Part shown: in pieces, positions 56,076-64,000 of the stretch
Layout: the number at the start of each line of letters is the position of its first letter
Numbering within the stretch: position 1 is the first letter of the stretch
Source of the DNA: Dehalobacterium sp040766325
Lineage (GTDB): Bacteria; Bacillota; Dehalobacteriia; Dehalobacteriales; Dehalobacteriaceae
Direction of reading: 5' to 3'
Length of the DNA: 64,000 nt
Assembly (NCBI GenBank): GCA_040766325.1
Contig: JAXGQR010000002.1
Span: 124,001 to 188,000, forward strand
Position numbers and translations under genes: made by a program
The notes under the pieces: generated by a model
Database searches by the model: none
Told to the model about the DNA's origin: nothing
Seen by the model: the letters and a program-made list of their open reading frames with translations, nothing else

Positions 56076-56111
56076 TTCTTTCGCAAGACAATTAATTTCT
56101 CAACTTTATTC

Positions 56112-56140
56112 ATTATAGCACTAACATTTTCAGGAGTAAA
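56112..56140 (-). promoter_or_regulatory. Promoter of acpS-nnr-alr
   Basis: Minus-strand TATAAT (56112-56117) with an extended TGC upstream and TTTACT (56135-56140) at 17 nt. It is divergent from the next promoter. Confidence 0.65.
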
Positions 56141-56192
56141 TTTTTTTACCCCGGATAAGTTTGTAAAAAACGATATTAAACACTAATTTGCC

Positions 56193-56222
56193 TTGACATT
56201 TATCTCTTAAGATCATGATAAT
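56193..56222 (+). promoter_or_regulatory. Promoter of the M20 amidohydrolase gene
   Basis: TTGACA (56193-56198) and GATAAT (56217-56222), spacer 18 nt, 32 nt before the ATG. Confidence 0.7.
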
Positions 56223-56253
56223 GGAAAAAAGATAGCAAGGAGGCAAGGACTTC

Positions 56254-57419
56254 ATGGCAAATATTTTGAATTAAGTTAAATTAATGGAAGAAGATATTCT
56301 TCGTTTTAGAAGAGATTTACATGAGAATCCTGAGCTTAGCAGTCAGGAGTTTAAAACGCAAGAAAAGATTATGAAGGAATTAGACCAAATGGGTATTCCC
56401 TATCAAAAAGCCGGCAGCACTTCATTAATCGCAACATTAAAAGGTGCAAGCAGCGGGAAAACCATTGCTTTAAGAGCAGATATCGATGCTCTGCCGATCA
56501 TGGAAAAAACAGATATTGCCTTTAAATCTAAAACTCCCGGTGTCATGCACGCTTGTGGTCATGATGCCCATACCGCCATGCTTCTAGGTGCCGCAAAAAT
56601 CTTATCGGAAATGAAGGATGAAATTCACGGAACAATTAAATTTTCTTTCAAGAAGGAGAAGAAATATTCGCAGGGGCAAAGAAAATAATCGACGCAGGAG
56701 GTATGGATGAGGTTGATGCTTGTTTTGGTCTCCATGGTATGCCGGAACTGGAGACAGGATATCTAAATATAGAACCAGGTTACAGAATGGCAGGTTGTGA
56801 TACGATTTATGTCAAGTTTGAGGGCGTATCCGGTCATGGTTCAATGCCCCATTTGGCCAAGGATACTATTCATCCGGCCTGTATTTTCGTGACAGATCTG
56901 CAAGGTATTGTGACCAAAAATGTCAATGCTCAGGAACCTATTGTGCTTTCTGTAGGTAAGTTCATCGGAGGAACAAAGGCAAACATCGTTGCCAAAAATT
57001 GCGAAATTGATATTACCATGAGATACTTTAACCTAAAAACCCGAGAGGTCGTTCATAAAGCCATTAAAAGACATGCCCAAGCCATTGCAGATGCTTATGA
57101 ACTTCAGGTAGATATAAATATCGAGGAAAGTGCTCCGAGTCTATATAATGATGAAGATTTGGCAAAACTGGCAGATCAATCAGCCGGCAAAGTCTTAGGA
57201 GCAGGTAGGAATAAAGCTTTACCCAGATATATGGGATCAGAGGACATGTCTTATTATTTCCAACACGCCAAGGGTGTATTTGCCTTTCTGGGCTATCGAA
57301 ATGAGGAAAAAGAAGCGATCTACTTCCCCCACCACGAGAAATTTAAGATTGATGAAGACTACATGAAATACGGTACCGCACTTTATATTCAATTTGCGCT
57401 TGATTTTTTACATAAATAA
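56254..57419 (+). pseudogene. M20 family amidohydrolase (HipO-like), nonsense plus frameshift
   Basis: N-acyl-L-amino acid/hippurate hydrolase family, about 388 codons. ATG 56254 has AAGGAGG upstream, but codon 7 is TAA (56272-56274). The remaining N-domain (56284-56688, RFRRDLHENPELSSQEFKTQ, metal site ACGHDAHTAMLLGA) then loses one T near 56646 (TTTC for TTTTC), shifting the frame before FQEGEEIFAGAKKI. The main piece (56703-57419) has the dimerisation domain VKFEGVSGHGSMPHLAKDTI and the PRYMGSEDMSYYF metal site. Two independent lesions make genuine loss more likely than error. Substrate unknown. Confidence 0.85.
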
Positions 57420-57676
57420 ATTGAATCCATTAAAACACCGAGTTCTTGATAATTATCCGCCGGCACGCAAGCTTTGGGGCTAACCGATACCCTTGGAGTG
57501 ATAAAGCTTTTGAATTGACTCTCCGTCAATCTGTTTGATGTTTCCGATTGCTTAACCAGATGGTGACTTAGTAGAAAATCCTAGAAAATCCGATAATGAA
57601 GAAATGAAGATATGATAGAATAAAAATTTTGAATTTCTTTATACTAATATCAAAATAAATCAGAAGGATTATCGCT
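57420..57676. other. Intergenic region between the M20 gene and the ferritin-like gene
   Basis: 257 nt without a convincing gene or structured RNA. An AGAAAATCC direct doublet (57572-57590) and an AT-rich stretch precede the ribosome site at 57660. Confidence 0.4.
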
Positions 57677-58108
57677 ATGAATGAGGATACCATTTATCTT
57701 TTGAGGGAATGCAATGCAGGATGCAAAGCGGCTACAAATAGCATGGAACAGGTGATACCTTATATTTCTAATGAAAAATTTATGTCTATTATTAAAAAAT
57801 ACAATGAAAAGCATATTAACCTGGGAGATGAATGTCATCACATGTTAAATAAATATGATGAGGAGGAGAAAGACCCTCAACTTCCGGCAAAAGCTTTTTC
57901 GTGGATCAGTACAGAAATAAAACTGGCAGTGAATAAAGACACCTCTAAAATTGCCGACATAATGATTGATGGTTGTAATATGGGGATTAAGTCTGTCAGT
58001 AAATACATCAATAAGTATCAGGCCGCATCTCATGATAGTCTTAATTTGGCGAAAAAAATTGTTGAGATAGAGCAGGAATTTATGAATGAAATGCTTGATT
58101 ATTTGTAA
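57677..58108 (+). CDS. DUF2383-type four-helix ferritin-like protein
   Basis: 143 aa, all-helical. Starts MNEDTIYLLRECNAGCKAAT; helices include IKKYNEKHINLGDECHHMLN, where paired glutamate and histidine residues could bind metal. Family members are ferritin-like stress proteins; function unproven. Ribosome site AGAAGGA upstream. Not cotranscribed with yyaL on visible evidence. Confidence 0.72.
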   Translation: MNEDTIYLLRECNAGCKAATNSMEQVIPYISNEKFMSIIKKYNEKHINLGDECHHMLNKYDEEEKDPQLPAKAFSWISTEIKLAVNKDTSKIADIMIDGCNMGIKSVSKYINKYQAASHDSLNLAKKIVEIEQEFMNEMLDYL

Positions 58109-58194
58109 AATCATTTAATAAAAAAGGTCATTAAGTAGTCTTCTTAAATTGGCGGTATACTAAAATAAAATACCTTATGAAAGAAGGTGATAAA

Positions 58195-60249
58195 ATGACT
58201 AACGAAAATGTTGTACCCAATAGATTGATCAAGGAGAAATCGCCCTATTTATTACAGCATGCCCACAATCCGGTAGATTGGTTCCCGTGGGGGAAAGAGG
58301 CATTTGATAAAGCAAAGCTCGAAGATAAACCGATATTTCTATCTATTGGGTACTCATAGTGTTGGTTATAAAAACCAACCTGCCATTGGTGCCATATAAT
58401 GGAGAGGGAATCATTTGAAGATCAGGATATCGCGGAGATTCTTAACCGTTCTTTTGTTTCCATCAAGGTAGATCGGGAAGAACGTCCCGATATTGACCAC
58501 ATTTATATAACGGTTTGTCAGGCGATGACCGGACAAGGCGGTTGGCCCCTTACGGTGGTCATGACCCCGGAGAAACAGCCGTTTTTTGCCGGTTCTTACT
58601 TCCCCAAAACAGGACGGGGCAGGATGGTTGGCCTCCGGGAAATTCTACTGCAGATCATCAATTTATGGAATACCGAGAGGAGCAAGGTACTCGAGATTGG
58701 AAAAAATATTACCGGAAACCTTGAAGCCCATTTATTCCATGGAGAACCCTCCGGTGATTTAGATGAAACTGTGCTTCAAGATGCTTTTAATAGTCTCGTA
58801 GAGAAATTTGATCCGGTTTACGGAGGTTTTGGTTCAGCCCCTAAATTTCCTACCCCGCAAAATCTCTATTTTCTTTTACGCTATTGGAAAGTCTATCACG
58901 AAGAGCAGGCTTTACGGATGGTGGAGGACACTTTAACTCATATGTTTCAGGGCGGGATATATGACCATATCGGCTATGGTTTTTCCCGCTATTCTACCGA
59001 TGAAAAATGGCTTGTGCCTCATTTTGAAAAGATGCTGTATGACAATGCTCTTTTGGCTATAGCTTACCTAGAAACTTATCAAGCAACGAAGAAAGAGCTT
59101 TTTAAGGAAGTGGCTGAAGAAATTCTCACCTATATTCGGCGGGATATGATGGCACCTGAAGGAGGTTTTTATGCGGCTGAGGATGCAGATTCGGAAGGGG
59201 TGGAAGGAAAATTCTATCTTTGGACTCCGGAAGAAATCACCGCGATTTTGGGCAATAAAGATGGAGCAGATTTTTGCCATTTCTATGGTATTTCAAAGAG
59301 AGGTAATTTTGAAGGCAAGAGTATTCCTAACCTCATCAACCAAAAGAATTTGTCCCAAAGAAAAGTTTTACTCAAACAAAGGAGCAGGCTTTTTGAAGAA
59401 CGCGAAAAAAGAATCCATCCCTTTAAGGACGATAAAATTCTTACCTCATGGAACGGCTTGATGATTGCGGCCTTCAGCATTGCTGCCCGAGTTTTAGGGC
59501 ATAAACACTGGAGGGAAGTTGCCATACAGGCAGCAAATTTTGTTCTGAATAATTTACGCACAGAAAATGGACGTTTGTTGGCTCGTTTTCGCGATGGTGA
59601 ATCAGCCTATCTGGGCTATATTGATGATTATGCTTTTTTAACCTGGGGACTTATTGAACTATACCAAGCAAGTTTCCAACCCCATTACTTACAGGAGGCG
59701 CTGCGCCTTTCCCAGGACCTGATCACTCATTTTCATGATGACAAGAAAGGTGGTTTTTTCCTCTATGGGAATGACGGGGAACAACTTATTGCCCGGCCTA
59801 AAGAAATCTATGACGGGGCCACGCCCTCGGGGAATTCCGTAACTGCCCTCAACTTCTTGAAATTGTCTCGTCTCACCGGAGAACACCACTGGGAAGAAAA
59901 AGCTTTGGAGATTCAAGGCACATTTTCTTCAACGATACGTCAATATCCAGCCGGATATTCCTATTTGCTAATGGCACAGCTTTATCGTCTCAACGATGCG
60001 CAGGAGATTGTACTGGCAAGCCCTAATGGTCTTTTGGGCTTGAATGAAATGATCCGGGAAATCAATCACCAATTTCGCCCCTTTACTGTAGTACTGGTGG
60101 CAGATCAAGCTTTAGAAAAAGACATTCCTTCTCTAAAAGGATATTCAGCCCAGAATGATCAGGGTACTGCCTATGTATGCCGTAATTTTGCCTGTCAAGC
60201 ACCTACCACCGATATAAAGCAGCTGAAAATACTTCTTGACGAAAAATGA
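58195..60249 (+). pseudogene. yyaL: YyaL/DUF255 thioredoxin-domain protein, interrupted by a 21-nt insertion
   Basis: Spermatogenesis-associated-protein-20/YyaL family, about 685 codons: N-terminal DUF255 thioredoxin-like domain and C-terminal six-hairpin glycosidase-like domain. N-terminus MTNENVVPNRLIKEKSPYLL from ATG 58195 (GAAGGTGATAAA). At 58357 the codons after IGYS read TAG-TGT-TGG-TTA-TAA-AAA-CCA, then resume ACC-TGC-CAT-TGG-TGC-CAT, the CHWCH active site. The insertion is in frame but has two stops. Downstream MERESFEDQDIAEILNRSF and the rest are intact. Function of YyaL is not established. Confidence 0.86.
58361..58379. repeat. Short palindrome within the yyaL insertion
   Basis: GTTGGTT-ATAAA-AACCAAC: a perfect 7-bp inverted repeat with 5-nt loop, directly before the CHWCH codons. 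Confidence 0.8.
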
Positions 60250-60265
60250 ACTATGTTTTGATTAT

Positions 60266-60958
60266 TTATTGTTCTTGCATGAAATCTTCAACACATAAAA
60301 ATACCTGTTCAGCCGTGTTACTTAAAAGAATTAAATGACCTCCATCGTGAAAATATCTAATTTTTTTCCTTTCCGAAGACACGTGTGTGTTGATATAATC
60401 CACACTCTTTTTTCGTACAGTGTCATCATCTTCGGCCTGAATAATTAGGATGGGGCAATTTATTTTTTCTAAATTGGACTTTGTTTGATGCAAAAGCAAG
60501 AGAAACTGTATCATTGCTAAAAATGGCGAATTATTCTTGGCTCGTAAATACCTTTTGATATGTTTGCGTTTTTTGTTTTTGATATCATCCACGAGATTAA
60601 GAAACACTTGGGATATGTTCCAATAGAAAATGGGAGTATTGATTGTTACAATAGCCTTGATATTATGTTTACAGGCCAGATTAAATGCAATCAAGCCTCC
60701 CATAGAGAACCCTATTAGCAAAACCTCATCCCCGGTTTCTTTTAACTTTAATAATTCTCGTTCTGCAGAATCTATCCAGTCCGTATACGTGGCTTTTTTC
60801 ATGTCTTTTCTGGTCGCTGAATGACCTTTTAATATGGGGCATACAACATCATAATTAAGACCCAACAGATATTCAGCTAAAGGCTTGACTTCGTGAATTC
60901 CACCACCAAATCCATGAATTATTAAACATTTTGTTTTCTTTCTACCCATCGCGTTCAT
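60266..60958 (-). CDS. Alpha/beta hydrolase, carboxylesterase-like
   Basis: 230 aa with oxyanion region LIIHGFGGGIHEVKPLAEYL, nucleophile serine in LLIGFSMGGLIAFNLA (GFSMG), acid in IIQAEDDDTVRKKSVDYI, and histidine in FHDGGHLILLSNTAEQV. Similar to Est30-type carboxylesterases; substrate unknown. Start uncertain between ATG 60958 and 60949. Confidence 0.85.
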   Translation of the reverse strand: MNAMGRKKTKCLIIHGFGGGIHEVKPLAEYLLGLNYDVVCPILKGHSATRKDMKKATYTDWIDSAERELLKLKETGDEVLLIGFSMGGLIAFNLACKHNIKAIVTINTPIFYWNISQVFLNLVDDIKNKKRKHIKRYLRAKNNSPFLAMIQFLLLLHQTKSNLEKINCPILIIQAEDDDTVRKKSVDYINTHVSSERKKIRYFHDGGHLILLSNTAEQVFLCVEDFMQEQ

Positions 60959-61021
60959 CTATCATTGACCTCTACTCTCATTATGCCAAAAAGGATATAA
61001 CGTTCTATCTTAATGTTTATT

Positions 61022-61336
61022 TTAACTGATTTTCTTATTCTTATAGAAAATAAAGCTACCACAAACAAAGTAAAAAACTAGAACAACAATACCCATCGGC
61101 GTTTCATTGACAATCTGCCCTGTATCTTGGGTTCCCATATAAATAAAATGGATTCCAGGTAGCAGACCTATAAATCCGCCCCAGAATTTCCCCTTACTTA
61201 ATAAAATTCCACCGGCTAAAAATAAAGCCAGCCACACAAAAATCACTAGTGAAAATGAAATGGCAAAGAATATTAGCGACCAGCTAAAATAGATAGACAA
61301 GATAATTGCAGGTATATAAAACAGAACATTTTTCAT
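61022..61336 (-). CDS. Small polytopic membrane protein of unknown function
   Basis: About 104 aa from ATG 61336 (TGGAG 8 nt upstream). Three to four hydrophobic helices (ILSIYFSWSLIFFAISFSLV, MGIVVLVFYFVCGSFIFYKN). No family recognised. Lies 63 nt beyond the hydrolase start on the same strand; no terminator visible between them. Confidence 0.6.
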   Translation of the reverse strand: MKNVLFYIPAIILSIYFSWSLIFFAISFSLVIFVWLALFLAGGILLSKGKFWGGFIGLLPGIHFIYMGTQDTGQIVNETPMGIVVLVFYFVCGSFIFYKNKKIS

Positions 61337-61618
61337 AATGTTTTCTCCAACAAAATACAAAATTAATGATATATCTTATTCTACTAATGGGCCACAATAT
61401 CCTTTCTCAATTTGCTATTCCAAAATCCCAAGACTTGCTTATCTTAATGCATTTCGACAAATTTCCTAATATAGATGATCACTGGTAATGATAGAAAAAA
61501 TACTTCCCAGGAGGTATCATCAATATCAAAACATTCTTTTTTTATATGTCTGGCAGAACCTTTGGCCAGCTTTTTCGTCTAAGTAAGTATAAAAGGATAA
61601 ATGATGGGAGTTGATCAT
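61337..61618. other. Intergenic region before the DUF4349 lipoprotein gene
   Basis: 282 nt between divergent genes, AT-rich. Promoters for both genes are expected here but I cannot assign one with confidence; a GGGAG site at 61606 serves the lipoprotein gene. Confidence 0.4.
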
Positions 61619-62500
61619 ATGAAGAATGGTAGTATAAAAAAAGTTAGCATGATATTAATCTTGCTGCTTTTATTGCTCTTTGGGTGTGGGAGCAATACCA
61701 AAGATGAAGCAGCAATGGATTTTTCAGGCGGTGATGCTGCCCCTGCTGAAGAACAAATGGCAAATGAAGTACTGGATGGCATAGAAAACAAGGAAATTCA
61801 GGTTGCCATACAGGACCGTAAGATCATTTATACTGCTGAAATAAATCTACGGGTGAATGACATTGAGGAGATCGGAGAGAAAATTAAAAACAAGACTATA
61901 GAATTAAAAGGGTTTATGGCTGATTATGCCATGCGTATCAATGAATATACCGCCAATGCCGATATGACACTGAAAATTCCCAGTAATAATTACCAAACTT
62001 TGTTGAGTTTTGTAGCCCAACAAGGTAAGCATGATTATAAACGAGAATATACTAATGACGTCACAACAAAGTATGTGGATCTGGATGCACGAGTTACCGT
62101 GCTTAGGGCAGAAGAAGCAAGCTTATTAAATTTACTCAACAAGGCGGACAAGGTGGAGGATATTCTTAAAGTCAGGGCTCAAATTACTGCTACCAGACAG
62201 GAAAGAGAATCTCTGGAAGGACAGCTCAAAGCATTAGAAAATGACATTGAATATGCAACTATTCATGTGAGCCTTTATAAACCCCGAAGCAGCGATACCA
62301 ATATTAACATGGAAAACCTGAATGTTTTTTCCCGCAGCTGGAAAGGCTTTATTTATGGTTTTAACTCCTTGCTGGCAAAATCAGGCAATGTGGTGGTATT
62401 TTTCTTTACTGCCTTACCCTCACTGATCCTGGTTGCTTTAGTTGTATTGGGGCTGGTTTGGCTGAAAAAGAGAAAAAACAAGAAAGGAAATGATGTCTAA
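61619..62500 (+). CDS. DUF4349 lipoprotein with C-terminal membrane helix
   Basis: About 293 aa. Lipobox LLFGCGSN after SMILILLLLLLFG. Contains the DUF4349 domain (ILRVNDIEEIGEKIKN-type stretch to DARVTVLRAEEASLLNLLNK), a coiled coil (about 170-225, ILKVRAQITATRQERESLEG), and a C-terminal helix FFFTALPSLILVALVVLGL followed by a basic tail. Anchored at both ends; function unknown. ATG 61619 preceded by GGGAGTTGATCAT. Followed by a good terminator. Confidence 0.82.
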   Translation: MKNGSIKKVSMILILLLLLLFGCGSNTKDEAAMDFSGGDAAPAEEQMANEVLDGIENKEIQVAIQDRKIIYTAEINLRVNDIEEIGEKIKNKTIELKGFMADYAMRINEYTANADMTLKIPSNNYQTLLSFVAQQGKHDYKREYTNDVTTKYVDLDARVTVLRAEEASLLNLLNKADKVEDILKVRAQITATRQERESLEGQLKALENDIEYATIHVSLYKPRSSDTNINMENLNVFSRSWKGFIYGFNSLLAKSGNVVVFFFTALPSLILVALVVLGLVWLKKRKNKKGNDV

Positions 62501-62522
62501 AGAATGAATCGTTATATTATAA

Positions 62523-62548
62523 AATCCAACCAAATGGTTGGATTTTTC
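62523..62548 (+). terminator. Terminator after the DUF4349 gene
   Basis: AATCCAACCA-AA-TGGTTGGATT followed by TTTCTTATT. Confidence 0.9.
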
Positions 62549-62651
62549 TTATTCTTCCAGATAAATTGTTTCTTTGCTCAAGGTTTTCTCATGATTAACA
62601 TTATTTTTTTGTTAATAATAGAGCATCTGTTACAAAAGCCCAACGGAATAA

Positions 62652-64000
62652 TTATTTAGCAAGGTAGGTGATAATTTCCTTAGCGCCATTAACCCCGTCC
62701 TTGACACAGTCGGGAACACCAATGCCCCGGTATGATCCACCAACTACCACCAGCCCGGGGCTTTTGGCCAAACGCTCCTCCAATTCCTGCATGCGTTCTA
62801 AATGACCGATGGTGTATTGAGGACGGGCTTCAATCCACCGTTGGATCCAGTGTCGCTCAGGTATTGCTGTAATCCCCAGGATCGACTTTAACTCTTCTTG
62901 GGCCCAGTCTAATAACTGCTCGTCCGGCTCTGTAGCATATTGGGATTTTTTGGCCCCACCGAAAAATACCCGTATTAAAGTATATTCTTCATTAGGCACC
63001 CGATGATTCCATTTAACAGAGGTAAAGGTCACCGCGTTTATTTTTGTTTGTTCTGCGAAAGGGATCAGGGCACCAAAGGAATTGGCTTGAGGTACCTCAC
63101 GGCTTTTGTAAGCGAAAGAGATCGTGGCGGATGATGCCATGGGTGTTGCCTGAAGAATCTTCGCCCCCTGGGAATCAATATTTTCTAGTAAAACAGATGC
63201 TTGAGGAGCAGGAATTGCAAGAATCACCCCGTCAGCAAAAAGCTCTCCCCCTCCCGCAACTTCAACCCGGTAACCGTTGGCAAGGGAGGTGATCTTTGTT
63301 ACTTCCTGCCCCTTAAGAACTTGTCCTTCCAGTTTTTGTTCCAAGGCAGCTACCAATTCCCCCATACCGCCTTTTAAAGAGATAAAATGACTTTTGGGTA
63401 TTCCTTGGCGAGAAATCGGCTTTCTTTTTTTAGCCTTCCTTCTTCCTACCAACATGGCTTTGACAAGACTCCGATGATTTCTTTCCATATCAAGAAAAAT
63501 GGGGAAACAGGCTTTTAAGCTCATGGTTTCCGGTGCCCCCCCATGAATGCCGCCAATTAATGGTTCCGCAATTTTTTCCATAGCCTCATGACCTAATCGA
63601 CGTACCACAAAACTATACAAGGTTTCATCCTCTTGCTCCTTTTTTCGGGGCAGTACTAAATCAAAAGCCATCCGGAACTTACCCGGCCAGGATATTAAGG
63701 GACTTAAGGCAAAGGGGACGATTTTTGTAGGCACCAGCATCATCAATCCCTCGGGTAAGACATGAAGTCTTTTCCCGGAATAGATGTAAGTTCCTTTCCG
63801 CTCATCATTGGTACCGATTAATCGAGGGGTAAGACCAATTTTTTCTACTAATTGAATCACGGGGGGCTTGGTAGAAATAACACAATCCGGCCCTTCTTCA
63901 ATGACAAAACCATCATCATATTTTGTTTGGATCTTGCCTCCTAAGCGGGAGCTTTTTTCAATCAGTGTATATTCGATTTCTTCTTTACTTTCCTGTAAGG
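62652..64000 (-). CDS. hemY: Protoporphyrinogen/coproporphyrinogen oxidase HemY, 5' end outside window
   Basis: FAD-dependent oxidase of the haem pathway. The open frame continues past the internal GTG at 63860 to the window edge (LQESKEEIEYTLIEKSSRLG, then GGKIQTKYDDGFVIEEGPD, family FAD-domain features), so the N-terminus is off-window. Present are EPLIGGIHGGAPETMSLKAC and the C-terminal FAD motif LVVVGGSYRGIGVPDCVKDG. In Gram-positives this enzyme may oxidise coproporphyrinogen; which reaction applies is not decided here. Haem synthesis fits the multihaem cytochrome. Confidence 0.92.
   Translation of the reverse strand, partial: LQESKEEIEYTLIEKSSRLGGKIQTKYDDGFVIEEGPDCVISTKPPVIQLVEKIGLTPRLIGTNDERKGTYIYSGKRLHVLPEGLMMLVPTKIVPFALSPLISWPGKFRMAFDLVLPRKKEQEDETLYSFVVRRLGHEAMEKIAEPLIGGIHGGAPETMSLKACFPIFLDMERNHRSLVKAMLVGRRKAKKRKPISRQGIPKSHFISLKGGMGELVAALEQKLEGQVLKGQEVTKITSLANGYRVEVAGGGELFADGVILAIPAPQASVLLENIDSQGAKILQATPMASSATISFAYKSREVPQANSFGALIPFAEQTKINAVTFTSVKWNHRVPNEEYTLIRVFFGGAKKSQYATEPDEQLLDWAQEELKSILGITAIPERHWIQRWIEARPQYTIGHLERMQELEERLAKSPGLVVVGGSYRGIGVPDCVKDGVNGAKEIITYLAK

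Noticed and set aside
58357..58359. TAG in yyaL as a pyrrolysine codon
   Set aside because: A TAA follows four codons later in the same insertion, so suppression of TAG alone would not give a full protein.
58354..58383. T4 gene 60-like translational bypass in yyaL
   Set aside because: The take-off codon TCA has no matching landing codon directly before TGC-CAT-TGG; kept only as a weak alternative.

Overview
The window reads as chromosomal DNA of a spore-forming anaerobic member of the Bacillota (class Clostridia, Peptococcaceae/Desulfitobacterium-like). Reasons: moderately AT-rich DNA, AGGAGG-type ribosome sites with frequent TTG/GTG starts, T-box leaders, a CIRCE element, sporulation-linked genes (prkA-yhbH-spoVR, lonB, gerM-type lipoprotein), Rex, a c-type cytochrome module and a paaK/ACT-domain pair. 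The species assignment is inference. Nearly all genes from 1 to 56 kb lie on the minus strand; the strand balance changes after 56 kb.

Layout: 1-8.3 kb holds shape and division genes (rodA partial, minE, minD, a short minC, PBP2, mreD, mreC, mreB), maf and rex. 8.4-13.6 kb has folC, valS behind a Val-specific T-box, and meaB. 13.7-21.8 kb is a protein quality-control block (ysxC, lon, lonB, clpX, clpP, tig). 22-25 kb carries two tRNAs, a YeiH-family transporter, a methyltransferase and a five-tRNA cluster. 25.2-29.5 kb has rdgB, rph, a GerM-like lipoprotein, an ACT protein and paaK behind a Phe-type T-box. 29.6-34 kb is the spoVR-yhbH-prkA operon. 34.2-36.8 kb contains an FMN-binding lipoprotein facing a cytochrome b / seven-haem cytochrome c operon. 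37-40.6 kb is a decayed oligopeptide ABC transporter. 40.9-46.6 kb has hpt, groESL, an interrupted histidine kinase and 5-FTHF cyclo-ligase. 46.6-50.1 kb has an intergenic DnaA-box cluster and the t6A operon (tsaE-tsaB-rimI-small membrane protein-tsaD). 50.1-56.1 kb has an amidohydrolase, a class-I amidotransferase, the EndoA/EndoAI toxin pair, alr, nnr and acpS. 56.2-64 kb has a broken M20 amidohydrolase, a ferritin-like protein, an interrupted YyaL protein, a hydrolase, membrane and lipoproteins, and hemY running off the window.

The main anomaly is the number of interrupted genes: valS, paaK, prkA, oppA, oppC, the histidine kinase, the M20 amidohydrolase and yyaL. Most breaks are 1-2 nt losses, several of them in homopolymer runs. 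That fits sequence or assembly error, particularly in essential valS. The nonsense codons in the kinase and M20 genes and a 21-nt palindromic insertion in yyaL are not of that type.

I did not find a clear new multi-gene defence or mobile system: no CRISPR array, no IS transposase and no prophage gene is visible. The best leads are a Phe-type T-box on an aryl-CoA ligase/ACT unit (possible aromatic amino acid salvage), an unannotated 36-aa membrane protein fused by overlap to the cytochrome b/c operon, a perfect 10-10-10 operator before the flavin lipoprotein, an intergenic cluster of consensus DnaA boxes far from any replication gene, a structured intergenic element near 51.4 kb, a 50-aa membrane protein inside the t6A operon, and a MinC lacking its FtsZ-inhibiting domain.
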